A DNA stretch of 64,000 bases from positions 310,001-374,000 of the forward strand of contig NZ_CP074371.1 in the NCBI RefSeq assembly GCF_018362975.1, in the 5' to 3' direction. How positions within the stretch are numbered: position 1 is the stretch's first letter; every line of letters starts with the position of its first letter. Source of the DNA: Nocardia tengchongensis. Its GTDB lineage: Bacteria > Actinomycetota > Actinomycetes > Mycobacteriales > Mycobacteriaceae. Shown here in pieces: positions 1 to 9,785 of the stretch. A program made the position numbers and the translations under genes. A model generated the notes under the pieces. The model saw only the letters and a list, made by a program, of their open reading frames with translations, was not told the DNA's origin and did no database searches.

Positions 1-1
1 C

Positions 2-61
2 CCCTTCCTCCGCGCCCACCCCGGCGTGATCGCCGAACCAGGCCAGGCAACCGCCACCTGA
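2..61 (+). CDS. 3' tail of a truncated upstream gene
   Basis: The first reading frame is open from the window edge to a TGA at 59-61. It gives a 19-residue tail ending in EPGQATAT, with G/C at nearly every third codon position, as expected for coding DNA of this composition. The body of the gene lies outside the window, so its function cannot be stated. It could also be chance, because the stretch is very short. The following 110 bases up to the next start show no gene. Confidence 0.35.
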   Translation, partial: PFLRAHPGVIAEPGQATAT

Positions 62-172
62 CCCGGCCGTGGCGGGGCGACGCAGGCGCATGCCCCCCCA
101 CAATTCGGGGCACGCGGTGGGCAGCCCACGGTAGTTAGGCTGCGGCACTCCGATTTTCGGGGGGCGAAAGGA

Positions 173-694
173 GTGGACAAGGTGCGTAGGGAAGCCGGGA
201 TCGGCCGCCGAATCGGTTGGGGCACAGCGGGGGCGGTGATCGCGGCATCGGCGGTCGTCACCATTGCCGCGCCGATGGCGTCTTCGTCCGTCGTGGGGGC
301 GACATGGATTATGAGAGGCCCGAACGACCAGATGATCTATCAGGACACTACGAACCCAGTTATTCAAGTGGGGGCGAACTACGTCCTGGGCGTGGAGGGT
401 GCTACGACCCAATCCACACCGTTCGAGCCCACCAGGGTCAGCTTCTACGACAATGGGCAGTGCATCGGGGCCAGCCCCATCCATACGTATCACCCCGACC
501 TAGGGATCCTTTCCCAGGCATATGTGTCCTGGGTCCCGGCCGGCGTGGGCACCCACACTTTCACCGCACGGCAGGGCTCTTCGTCCGTGTCGTGGACGGT
601 CACCGTCTCCGCGGCGGCGGCCGGAAGCACCCCCGCTGTGCAACCGGCACAGCCGGCCTGCGACGCCGCCCAAACCGGTAGCGCGGGCTTCTGA
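173..694 (+). CDS. Secreted hypothetical protein
   Basis: This 173-residue protein starts at a GTG preceded by a good GAAAGGAG ribosome site. Residues 1-40 are a basic stretch followed by an Ala/Val-rich hydrophobic segment ending near APMASS, a typical Sec signal peptide. The mature part contains the beta-rich motif GVGTHTFTARQG followed by WTVTV, resembling the end of a bacterial Ig-like domain. The tail is Ala/Pro-rich with one Cys. It is probably an exported surface or extracellular protein; no enzyme motif is visible. It converges with eccC and may simply neighbour the ESX locus. I do not recognise a specific family. Confidence 0.7.
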   Translation: MDKVRREAGIGRRIGWGTAGAVIAASAVVTIAAPMASSSVVGATWIMRGPNDQMIYQDTTNPVIQVGANYVLGVEGATTQSTPFEPTRVSFYDNGQCIGASPIHTYHPDLGILSQAYVSWVPAGVGTHTFTARQGSSSVSWTVTVSAAAAGSTPAVQPAQPACDAAQTGSAGF

Positions 695-774
695 CATGAA
701 CAGACCCGGTCCCGGTGCGGCTCGCCCCGGGCCCGGATCGGTGTCAGTGCGGATTCCTTGTTGTCCCGCAGGGA

Positions 775-3700
775 TTACGTTCCCGGCAGGTCGGCGATCT
801 GGATCATCTCGTCGCCGCGGGAGCGGGACCAGAGGATGCCACGACCCGGCGGCAGGCGCATGGGGCGGATGTCGCCGATGAGTTTGCCTTCGTCCCGGGA
901 GCCGCTCATGAGCAGGGCGGGGACGGAGAGGTTCTTCATCGAGCCCAGGACCTGGTCGTAGAGGGCTCGGGAGATGCCGCCCATATTGCGTGAGATGACG
1001 ACGTGCAGGCCGATATCGCGGGCCTGCGGGAGCAATTCGATCAAGGCGCCCAAGGGGTTTCCGCCGGCGACGACCATGTCGTAGTCGTCGACGACGACGT
1101 AGATCTCCGGGCCGGTCCACCAGTCGCGGTCGCGTAGCTGTTGCGGGGTGATGTCGGAGCCGGGGATGCGCTTGGACAGGTAGTTGACGACTTCCTTGAT
1201 CATGCCGCCGCAGGTCTGCGAGGAGGTCGAGTAGCCGGCGAGCTGGTCGCCTTCCAGGACGCCGAGCAGGGTGCGGCGGTAGTCGATGAGGATGACGCGC
1301 GCGGTGTCGGCGTTGGAGTTCTCGGCGAGGCCGCGAATGATGTTGCGCAGCACCGTGGTCTTGCCGGACTCGACTTCGGAGAAGACCATGAAGTGCGGGT
1401 CTGAGGCGAAGTCGAGGACGATCGGCTGCAGTTCGGATTCGCCGATGCCGATGACCACCTTGGTGGGTCCCTGCTGAATACCGTTGCGGTGCGCCAGTTC
1501 CAGGATCCGTTCGCGCGGCACGCTGCCGGGCAGGGTGCGGACCTCGGGTGCGCGGCGTTCGCCCCAGATGGCCTGCATCTCGGTACGCGCGGCGGCCACG
1601 CCCTCGGCCAGGTTCTGCGGATCGGTGTCGGAGTCCAGGCGCGGCATGGCGATGAGCATGTGCAGCTGGTCGGCGGTGAGTCCGCGGCCGGGCCGGTTGA
1701 GCGGCACGTTGACGGCGACGCGGCGGCCCATCTCGGAGTCGGACGGGTCACCCAGGCGCAGTTCGATGCGGGTACCGATCATGTCCTTGACCGAGGCCCG
1801 GATCTCGCCCCAGCGGTTGGCGCCGAGGATCACGTGGATGCCGTACGAGAGACCTTGTGCGGCAAGCTGTCCGACCATCGGCTCCAGGCTGTCGAATTCC
1901 TCGCGGACGACCTGCCAGTTGTCGATGACCAGGAAGACGTCGCCGAAACGGTCGGCCAGCACCGGGTCATCGGACTGCGCCGCCTGGGCGGCGTGCTTGC
2001 GCCGCCGGAACTCGGCCATGGATTCGATGCCCAGTCCCGCGAAGCGCTCCTCGCGCTCGCGCAGCAGGGTGGTGAGTTCGGCGATGGTGCGCCGCACCCG
2101 GTCGGAGTCGAGCTTGCCCGCGACCGAGCCGACGTGCGGCAGTCCGACCAGACCGGCCATGGAGCCACCACCGAAGTCGAGGCAGTAGAACTGCACCTGT
2201 TCGGGCGTGTGGGTGGCCGCCGCGGACATGATGATGGTGCGCAGCGTGGTGGACTTGCCGGACTGCGGACCGCCGACGACGGCCACATTGCCCTGCGCGC
2301 CGGCGAGATTGATGGTGAGCACGTCGCGACGCTGCTCGTAGGGCTTGTCGATGATGCCGATCGGCATCCACAGCTGCCCGTGCCGGTTGACCGGCGACCG
2401 CCAGTCGGGGTCCGGCAGCAGCATGTCCACGGTCGGCGATTCCTCGAGCGGCGGCAGCCACACCTCGTGGGCGGGGCGGCCGTGCCCGGTGAGGCGTTTG
2501 ACGACGGTCTGCAGCAGGCTGTCGGGCAGGCCCTCGTCGCCGGAGGGCGGCGGGGGCGGAAGCAGATCGAGCGGATCGAACGGGTGCCCCGGCTCGGGCT
2601 GTTCGAGGATTTCGACCATGGCGGCGGTGAATTCGCGCGGCGGCGCGTCGACGACGGTGGTGCCGTCCGCGGCCTGCCGGGCAGCGCGGGGCGCGACGTA
2701 GGGGCCGGACACGTAGGTTGCGTTGAACCGCAACGGATCCGAGGCGTCGCTCTTCAGGTAGCCGGAGCCGGGAACTCCGGGCAGGTGGTAGGCGTCGGTG
2801 ATACCCAGCACCGCGCGAGATTCGTTGGCGGAGAAGGTCCGCAGACCGATCCGATACGACAGGTGCGAGTCGAGGCCGCGCATCTTGTTCTCCTCCAGCC
2901 GCTGCGAGGCGAGCAGCAGGTGGACGTGCAACGAGCGGCCCAGGCGGCCGATCATCACGAACAGATCCGCGAAATCCGGTTTCTGCGAGAGCAATTCGGA
3001 GAACTCGTCGATGACGACGAACAACGCGGGCAGCGGGTCCAGCGGCACGCCGGCCGCCCGGGCCTTCTCGTATTCGACGACGTTGGCGAAGTTGCCCGCC
3101 GAGCGCAGCAGTTCTTGGCGCCGGTTCATCTCGCCGGCGAGCGCGTCGCGCATACGGTCGACGAGTTCGAGCTCTTCCTCGAGGTTGGTGATGACCGCCG
3201 CCACGTGCGGCAACGGATCCATACCGAGGAAGGTCGCGCCACCCTTGAAGTCGACCAGGATCAGGTTGAGCTGATCGGGCGAGTGCGTGGTGACCATCGA
3301 AAGAATCAGGGTGCGAAGGAATTCCGACTTGCCCGAGCCGGTCGCGCCGATGCACAGGCCGTGCGGGCCCATGCCGTTCTCGGCGGATTCCTTGATGTCG
3401 ATCTCGACGGGCGTCCCGTCCGGGGTGATGCCGATGGGCACGCGTAGTCGTTCGCGTCCGGCGCGCGGCCGCCACACCTTGGCCGGGTCGATCTGGGAGG
3501 CGTCCGGGATCTTGAGCAGGTTCATCAGGCCCGGGTCGGCGGCGGAGGTGTTGTCGCCGAGGCTGACAATCTGCGCGGCGGTGGCGATGCGAAAGCGGGC
3601 CAGGCTGCGCGCGAACGATTCCACCTCGGCGAGGGTCACCCGGTCGGCGTTGGCGAACTTCTCGCTGCCCGCCGCACTCTTGGCGAACACCTCGCCCCCG

Positions 3701-4794
3701 GCGGCCACCAGTTGCAGCCCGCGTCGCGCGGCCAGGCTGTTCTCGGCGGCGCTCAGGTCGATGACGGTGACCGCGTCCAGTCCGGATTCGCTGATCAGTC
3801 GCTCACTGCCGCTGACGTATCCGTCGTCGATGATGACGACCAGGTGCATGCGTCCCTGGGTGGGCTGCGGGTTGCGCATGAACCGCCCGCGCTCGAGCAG
3901 ATCGTCGGCCAGCGCCGTCTCCAGCTCGCCGAGCGAGCCGTAGATCATGCGGGCCGCGCCCATACCGTCGCGCTGGCTCGAATGCTGTACGTGCGGTAGC
4001 CATTTCGCCCAGGCCCAGGCTTCGCAGTCGGGTTCGGCGGTGACGATGGCGACGCCGACGTGGTCGGGTCCGTGGAACGCGGTGAGCTCCATGAGCATCG
4101 ACCACACCAGCCCGCGTACGTCCTCGGCCGGCCCCTCGAGGTTGATGGCGGGGAAGGCGCGCAGCGACACCGCGGTCGGCAGGTGATGCACCACGGAATG
4201 GGTTCGCACGAAACGGCGCAACGCGACGGTGGACACCGGCTCCAGGTCCTCGAGCGGACCGGTTTCGGGTCGCGCCAGTTTAGCGGCGAGCCGGTGCGTG
4301 CCGATGCCGACGCGCACGTGCCCGAAGTCCGGGTCGGCGGGCCGCCGCTCCCACATGCGCCGGGTGCCGACGATGGAGGGCAGGTCCACCGGTTCGGGGT
4401 GGCTCCAGACCAGCGTCTCGAGCTGCTTCTGCCCGGTGCGCCGGACTTCGCGGCGGGTCTGGTCGAGGTAGCGGAAGTAGTCCTTGCGTTCCTCGTTCAG
4501 TTCCGCGGAGCTCTTGCTGCTGCCGCGCTGACCCATGAGCATGCCGGCCATCGACATGATCATCATCATCGGCATCATCATCATGTACGGGTTGGACAGC
4601 ATGGAGCGGCCCATCAAGCTCATCATGGCGAGCATGCCGATCATGGCGACCACCATGACGACCGGCATCAGCTTGGCCATCAGGGGCGCGGCGACCGGTC
4701 GCGGGATCTCCGGCGGCGCGGTCAGCGCCATCTCTCCGCCCGGCGCGCGGGGTGGTGCGATGCGGGGCCGACGCACGAAACCTTCGGTAGCCAT
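775..4794 (-). CDS. eccC: ESX type VII secretion motor ATPase EccC
   Basis: EccC is the FtsK/SpoIIIE-type motor of the ESX inner-membrane complex; it binds WXG100 substrates and powers export. The protein is 1,339 residues, the normal size for an unsplit EccCa-EccCb. I chose the ATG at 4794 because GGAGAG precedes it at good spacing; a longer open frame upstream is only a shadow inside mycP. Residues about 39-88 form two very Met-rich membrane segments. Three ATPase domains follow. Their P-loops are GATGSGKS near residue 483, GGPQSGKS near 840 and EVESGKT near 1137. The third lacks the usual first Gly, as is common in the last EccC domain. The frame is intact, unlike its upstream partners mycP and eccD, with which it forms an eccD-mycP-eccC operon (14 bp gap to mycP). 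Confidence 0.95.
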   Translation of the reverse strand: MATEGFVRRPRIAPPRAPGGEMALTAPPEIPRPVAAPLMAKLMPVVMVVAMIGMLAMMSLMGRSMLSNPYMMMMPMMMIMSMAGMLMGQRGSSKSSAELNEERKDYFRYLDQTRREVRRTGQKQLETLVWSHPEPVDLPSIVGTRRMWERRPADPDFGHVRVGIGTHRLAAKLARPETGPLEDLEPVSTVALRRFVRTHSVVHHLPTAVSLRAFPAINLEGPAEDVRGLVWSMLMELTAFHGPDHVGVAIVTAEPDCEAWAWAKWLPHVQHSSQRDGMGAARMIYGSLGELETALADDLLERGRFMRNPQPTQGRMHLVVIIDDGYVSGSERLISESGLDAVTVIDLSAAENSLAARRGLQLVAAGGEVFAKSAAGSEKFANADRVTLAEVESFARSLARFRIATAAQIVSLGDNTSAADPGLMNLLKIPDASQIDPAKVWRPRAGRERLRVPIGITPDGTPVEIDIKESAENGMGPHGLCIGATGSGKSEFLRTLILSMVTTHSPDQLNLILVDFKGGATFLGMDPLPHVAAVITNLEEELELVDRMRDALAGEMNRRQELLRSAGNFANVVEYEKARAAGVPLDPLPALFVVIDEFSELLSQKPDFADLFVMIGRLGRSLHVHLLLASQRLEENKMRGLDSHLSYRIGLRTFSANESRAVLGITDAYHLPGVPGSGYLKSDASDPLRFNATYVSGPYVAPRAARQAADGTTVVDAPPREFTAAMVEILEQPEPGHPFDPLDLLPPPPPSGDEGLPDSLLQTVVKRLTGHGRPAHEVWLPPLEESPTVDMLLPDPDWRSPVNRHGQLWMPIGIIDKPYEQRRDVLTINLAGAQGNVAVVGGPQSGKSTTLRTIIMSAAATHTPEQVQFYCLDFGGGSMAGLVGLPHVGSVAGKLDSDRVRRTIAELTTLLREREERFAGLGIESMAEFRRRKHAAQAAQSDDPVLADRFGDVFLVIDNWQVVREEFDSLEPMVGQLAAQGLSYGIHVILGANRWGEIRASVKDMIGTRIELRLGDPSDSEMGRRVAVNVPLNRPGRGLTADQLHMLIAMPRLDSDTDPQNLAEGVAAARTEMQAIWGERRAPEVRTLPGSVPRERILELAHRNGIQQGPTKVVIGIGESELQPIVLDFASDPHFMVFSEVESGKTTVLRNIIRGLAENSNADTARVILIDYRRTLLGVLEGDQLAGYSTSSQTCGGMIKEVVNYLSKRIPGSDITPQQLRDRDWWTGPEIYVVVDDYDMVVAGGNPLGALIELLPQARDIGLHVVISRNMGGISRALYDQVLGSMKNLSVPALLMSGSRDEGKLIGDIRPMRLPPGRGILWSRSRGDEMIQIADLPGT

Positions 4795-4808
4795 GGGTAT
4801 CTCTCCGG

Positions 4809-6312
4809 TCAGTAATCGAGGTCGGGCAGCTCGTCGTCGCTTCGGCGGCGGCGGAACGGAATCGACACGGCGAGACCGATTCCCAGCGCGGACAGGCAGA
4901 CGATGGTGCCGACGGTGGCGACCAGCCGCGGCAATCGCGGTGGGCCGACGGGCTTTTCGGGGGTGGGGAAGGCCAGGGGTTTGTCGGACCCGGCGTGGTT
5001 GGGCAGCACGGGGGTGTCGGCGCTGAGCACGTCGTCGGGGAAGTGCGCGGTGAGCGCGGCGACCGGGTCGATCAGTCCGGCGCCGACGCGGTCGTCGCGT
5101 CCGGTGCCGGGCTGATGCGCGGTGAGGATGATCTGGTTCATGATCTGCCGCGCCGACCAGTCCGGATACTTCGCCCGCAGCAGCGCCGCCAGTCCGGCCA
5201 CCTGGGGCGCCGCGAAACTGGTTCCGTTGAGGCCGATGGGTTTTCCGTCCTTGTCGACGCCGGTGCCGTTGACCAGCGCGCCCGGGTTCTTGCTGTCGAG
5301 CGAGACCAGGTCCTGGCCGATGGCCGCGACGCCGACCCACGGGCCGTAGAGCGTATTGCCGGCGGGGTTGCCGTCGGGCTGGATCCAGCCCACCGACAGC
5401 ACGTACTTGTTGAACCAGGCCGGGCTGGAGACGGTCTTGACGTTCTTCCAGCTGGTCGCGTTGTCGCTGTACGAGCCGTTCTGGGTGCCGCAGCCGGTGG
5501 CCTGATCCAGGTTGCCCGCGGCGACGACCACCACGACCTGGTTGTCGTAGGCGTAGCGCACCGCGGCGCCGAGTGGACCGTCGCCGGTGTCGGATCCTCC
5601 TGCGTGCAGGCGGCCTCCGAGATGTTGATGGTCTTGGCTCCCAGGTCGACGGCGTGCACGACCGCGGCGGCGAGGGTGAGGCTGGGGCCGTACCCCTGCG
5701 AACTCATGGTGCCGGGCGGCTTCTCGCCGTTCTGGTCCTTGGCCTGATAGTGGTCGCTGAACTGCCGGATGGCCAGGATCTGGGCTTCCGGCGCGACACC
5801 CACCAACGCGTCGTCGGGGCTGGGTTTGGCGGCGATGATGCCCGCGACCGCGGTCCCGTGTCCGTCGCAGTCCTCGGTTCCGTCACTGCCGGAGACGAAG
5901 TCGCCGCCGGGCCGCACGTCCAGCCGCGGGTTCTGGATGACGCCGGTGTCGATGACCGCGATGGTCTGTCCCGCACCCTTGTTTCCGGGGCCGGGTTGGC
6001 CTGCCAGACCGCGGGCAGATCGAGCACCTTCTGCGCGACGGCCTCGTCACGCGGGACGACCTTGCTCTTCAGGTACCACTCGTTGCCGCAGACCACCTTC
6101 AGTTCAGTGGTGACCAGCGGACCGGGCTTGCCCGCCTTGTCCTGCGCGTCCTTCAGCCGCGCCCGGCCCTCGTCGGTGCCGGGATCGGAGGTCGGCGGGT
6201 TGACGGTGGCCACCGGCCGGGCCTCGGCCGAGACCTGCGGTCCCAGCAGCGCACCGCCGAGAATCGCCGCCGCACACAGTGTTCGCGCCCAGTTTCCAGG
6301 ACGCCGACTCAT
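4809..6312 (-). CDS. mycP: Mycosin MycP, subtilisin-like ESX protease (two frameshifts)
   Basis: Mycosins are membrane-anchored serine proteases that stabilise the ESX complex on its periplasmic side. The reading starts at ATG 6312, overlapping the eccD stop by 4 nt. It has a signal peptide (AAAILGGALLGPQVSAEA), the Asp-bearing region, the His motif DCDGHGTAVAG, the Ser motif NGTSFAAPQVAG and a C-terminal transmembrane helix followed by RRRR. Family-like protein is continuous only if one base is restored near 5989 (in PAPGNKGAGQ) and one near 5596 (in DPDTGDGPLGAA). Both look like single deletions. As written the gene is broken; sequencing error is more likely than decay because nothing else in it is damaged. 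Confidence 0.88.
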
Positions 6313-7780
6313 ATGTTCCGGGCCGTCGAGTAGATGTCCATCATCCACAGCACCAGCGGACGATCGACACGATCAGGCCGTATTCGAAGATCTCGTTGAA
6401 GCGCCGTGTGACCGGGGTGACTTCGACGTGCGGGCCGATGACGCCGAATCCGATGGCTCCCACCGCGAAGAGCAGCAGCAGTCCGGCCGACAGCAGCGGC
6501 ATCCCGTCGTCGGCGAGCGCGAGCAGTACGGCCAGGCCGATGAAGGTGACGCAGCCGCTCCCGATCAGCGTGGCGGCCTGGGTCAGGTCAGCGAAGGAGC
6601 GGCCGCGCAGGCACAGGATGATCGAGATGACCACGGCCAGCGCGATGCCCTGCCAGCGGGCGGACCCGAACGGGTCGGCCGAGCGATCGCACCGGCGACC
6701 GCGCCGATCGCGCTGCCGACCACGATGCCGGTCTGGAACTGGTTGGCGGTGCGGGCGCGCTGTCCGAGCCCGGCCGCGGACGGCAGTACGGTCGCGCCGA
6801 TGGCGCCGATGCCTTCGATGGTGGGCCGGGGTTCGTGGTCGGCCGGGTCGATGGCCGCGCCCGCGGTGGGCACCGGAGGGACGGGCAGCCGGGCCAGCAT
6901 CGCGGCCAGGCGCGGCACCATGGACAGCACGATGATGGAGGTAACCAGTACGCCCGCAGCGACTTTCGGCACTCCGGCATCCCAGATCATGCGCACGGCC
7001 GCGCCGACTCCGGACAGGATCACCACGGTCACCACGGCGGACACCACTGCCGCTCCGGCCCCGATGATGCGGTAGCCGACCACGGCCAGCAGCAGGGTGG
7101 CGGCCGCGCCGAGCATGAGGTGCGGGCTGCCGACCGAGCCGGGCACGGTGAGTGCCGCGCCGCCGAAGGTGAGCAGCAGCATGCACAGGGTGAGCACGGT
7201 CGCGGTGAGCTCGTCGGCGTACTTGCGCCGGGCGATGGCCGCGGCCACGAGCGCGGCGATGGCGCCGCCCAAGAGCAGCGGCGGCGCGACGAAGGTGTCA
7301 CCGGCCGAGCGCGAGATCAGACCCAGCACAACCGCGAACACGACGGCGGCCACTCCGGCCACCAGTCCGGTCCAGCGGGCGGCGGTCGAGGACCAGCTGC
7401 GGAACTCCTCGGCGGTGAGCCTGGACACAGCGTCGATGACGTCGTCGAAGAGCGCGGGCGCTTCTTTGGCGGAAACCGCGCGCAGTACGAGCAATTCGCC
7501 GTCGTAGATCTCGGCGTCATGAGCGTCTGGCTCGGCGCGATCATGTCGCGTCCTAATTTGGCCAGTGTCCAATGCTGGGTTTGGAGGGGTGTTCCGCCCT
7601 CTTCACCCCCGATCGGATCCGGGTTGCGGGATTCGATGAGACGCACCAGATCACCGATGAACGCGGCGATCGGCACGTTGGCCGGCAGACCGACGTCGAG
7701 CTGGGTATTCCCCCGATGACGGACACTCGGCACAATTCGGGTTCAGCGGCCCGTGGGCCGCTGATCGACTGTGCTGTCAC
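6309..7780 (-). CDS. eccD: ESX membrane channel protein EccD (four frameshifts)
   Basis: EccD forms the membrane ring of ESX secretion systems. The start is GTG 7780 (GTG ACA GCA), with GGGGAG upstream. The N-terminal 100 residues match the ubiquitin-like EccD/YukD cytosolic domain (VSVIGGNTQLDVGLPANVP). About eleven hydrophobic helices follow, and the C-terminus reads LVLWMMDIYSTARNI with its stop overlapping the mycP ATG. To read this one base must be restored near 7709, 7520, 6683 and 6359; the last recovers the expected IVPLVLWMMD tail. Protein sequence on each side is intact and EccD-like. Four independent single-base losses in one gene point to an error-prone stretch of assembly, though a true pseudogene cannot be excluded. 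Confidence 0.88.
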
Positions 7781-7816
7781 TTGCTGAACTGCTCCCCTAT
7801 AGCTCTCAACAGTTGC

Positions 7817-7829
7817 CCGCCCAGGGCGG
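7817..7829. promoter_or_regulatory. Perfect palindrome in the eccD-eccA divergent region
   Basis: A perfect inverted repeat (CCGCCC, one central A, GGGCGG) lies between the divergent starts of eccD (7780) and eccA (7937). It is followed by an AT-rich stretch (TTAACCATAATGTATC) that could hold a -10 element. A dimeric regulator could bind here and control both arms of the ESX core. GC-rich palindromes also arise by chance in such DNA, so this is suggestive only. Confidence 0.3.
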
Positions 7830-7936
7830 TTAACCATAATGTATCCGACTGTCCGCAGCCGTGCGATTCGCACGGTGTGGGTGGGGAATATGAACGAAAG
7901 ACCAACCAGGTTCGACGAATTCGGGGTTCGACTAGG

Positions 7937-9771
7937 ATGATCGACACTCGCCAGGCCCAACGCGCCTTCGATGCGGGAGTGCTGTCCGGGGTTGAGCATC
8001 GAGGGCAGGAGTCGAATCGGGACCTCGACTACGCGAAACTCGCCTTCCAGCGCGCGACCGAATGGGACCCCACCATGGCCGACGCCTGGCTGGGCCGGAC
8101 CGCCGCCGGTGAGGTCACCAAGGATGTTCTGAGCAACCTCTACAAGTGCAGCACCGTCTCGCTGGGGCGGGAACAGCGCCGGTTGGGGCTGCCTCCGCGC
8201 ACGCTTGCCGGACGTTTTCTGCCGGGCCTCTACATCGACTATCCGCTGTCGAGTTTCACCGAGACCCATCTGGCGTGGGCCGCGCATCTGATCGGCGAGA
8301 AGCAGTACGACGAGGCCGAGCAGGTGCTCGACGAACTCGAAAAGCACCGGCGGGCGCGGGCTTCGGAGCCGGACTTCGAGATCGACGGCCGCATCGCCAA
8401 ATACGTGCGCGGCATCCTGAAACTACAACACGCAGCGCTGGCCGGATGTGATGACCGTGCTGAACGGGTCCGAGAGCTGGGAGGACCCGTATCTGGCCGC
8501 CGGCGCGCATGTGATGGTCGGCACAGCCTGCGCGCAGCTGGGTCTGTTCGGTGAGGCGATTCGCCGGATGGAGGCCGCCGAGGCGGGCCCGATTCCGGCG
8601 GCCCGCACCGCGGCCATGTTCTGCCGCGGCCTGTGCCTGCGCGAAAAACGGCGCGGCCGAGGAGGCGCAGGCGCTGTTCGAGAAGGTGTATTCGCAGGCG
8701 CCGGATTTCGAGGCGAATACCGCGGCCATGCGCGACCGCACCTACCGGATCACGCTCACCTCGAAGGAGGTGATCGAGGCCCGCACCGAGAAGTGGGATC
8801 CGGCTTCGGCGCCGTCGCTGGAGGAGAAGCAGGCCGCCGAGCACGAGGACCGGGCCAAGGAGATCCTGGCCCAGGCGCGCGCCGAGCTGGACAAGCAGAT
8901 CGGTTTGGCGGCGGTGAAGACGCAGGTAGCGAAGCTGCAGTCGAGTGCGCAGCTGGCGAAGATCCGTTCCGAGAAGGGGCTTTCGAGTTCGGCGCGCGGT
9001 CAGCATCTGGCGTTCACCGGCCCGCCCGGAACCGGTAAGACCACGATCGCGCGCGTGGTCGCCAAAATCTATTGCGGCCTGGGCATTCTCAAGACCGACA
9101 AGGTGGTGGAGACCAAGCGTTCGGACTTCGTCGGCCAGCATCTGGGTTCCACGGCCATCAAGACCGACGCCCTGATCGACACCGCCATGGACGGCGTGCT
9201 GTTCATCGACGAGGCGTACACCCTGATCCAGACCGGTCTTTCGGGCGGTGACGCGTTCGGTCGCGAGGCGGTGGACACGCTGCTGGCCCGCATGGAGAAC
9301 GACCGTGACCGCCTGGTGGTGATCATCGCCGGGTACGACGGCGAGATCGACCGCTTCCTGGCCGCCAACGACGGTCTGGCGTCCCGCTTCTCGAAGCGGC
9401 TGCAGTTCCCGTCGTACACCGCGGAGGAGCTGGGCCGGATCGGCCAGGTCGTATCCGCCAAGCGGGATTCGGAATTGTCCGAGGACGCGCTGGCCGCGCT
9501 GGTCGAGACCTGCGAGAAGCTCTACGTCATGGAGAGCACCGACCAGAGCGGTGCGCCGCGGCGCGGGGTCGACGTGGCCGGCAACGGTCGTTTCATCCGC
9601 AACCTGATCGAGGCCGCCGAGGAGGAACGCGAGTTCCGGCTGGCCAATGACGAATCCATCGATCTGAGCACCATCGACGAATCGGCGCTCATGCGCATCG
9701 AGGGACCCGACATGAAGGCCGCGCTGAGTACCCTGCTCGCGTCGCTGAACTTGTCGTCGGCCGCCGACTGA
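7937..9771 (+). CDS. eccA: ESX AAA+ ATPase EccA (two frameshifts)
   Basis: EccA is the cytosolic CbbX-type AAA+ ATPase that recycles EspG chaperones and helps export in EccA-bearing ESX systems. The N-terminal half is the TPR-like helical domain (LDYAKLAFQRATEWDPTMAD). The C-terminal half has Walker A GPPGTGKTT (near 9020), Walker B LFIDEAY and the arginine-finger region DVAGNGRF. Two +1 shifts interrupt the first half, each an extra A in an A run. One is near 8422, where the family text should read ILNYNTQRWPDV; the other is near 8646, where it should read RENGAAEEAQ. The ATG at 7937 begins MIDTRQAQRAF; it has only AGG directly upstream, so an earlier start is possible. eccE follows after 14 bp. 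Confidence 0.88.
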
Positions 9772-9785
9772 GGGGCAACTGAACT

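Noticed and set aside
1489..3447. Long plus-strand open frame opposite eccC
   Set aside because: Its sequence is the typical His/Gly/Arg/Asp-rich reading that mirrors high-GC coding DNA. EccC on the other strand has clear domains and codon bias.
5138..5917. Mycosin as two or three separate small genes
   Set aside because: Catalytic Asp, His and Ser regions are spread over three frames in the right order; one broken gene is the simpler reading.
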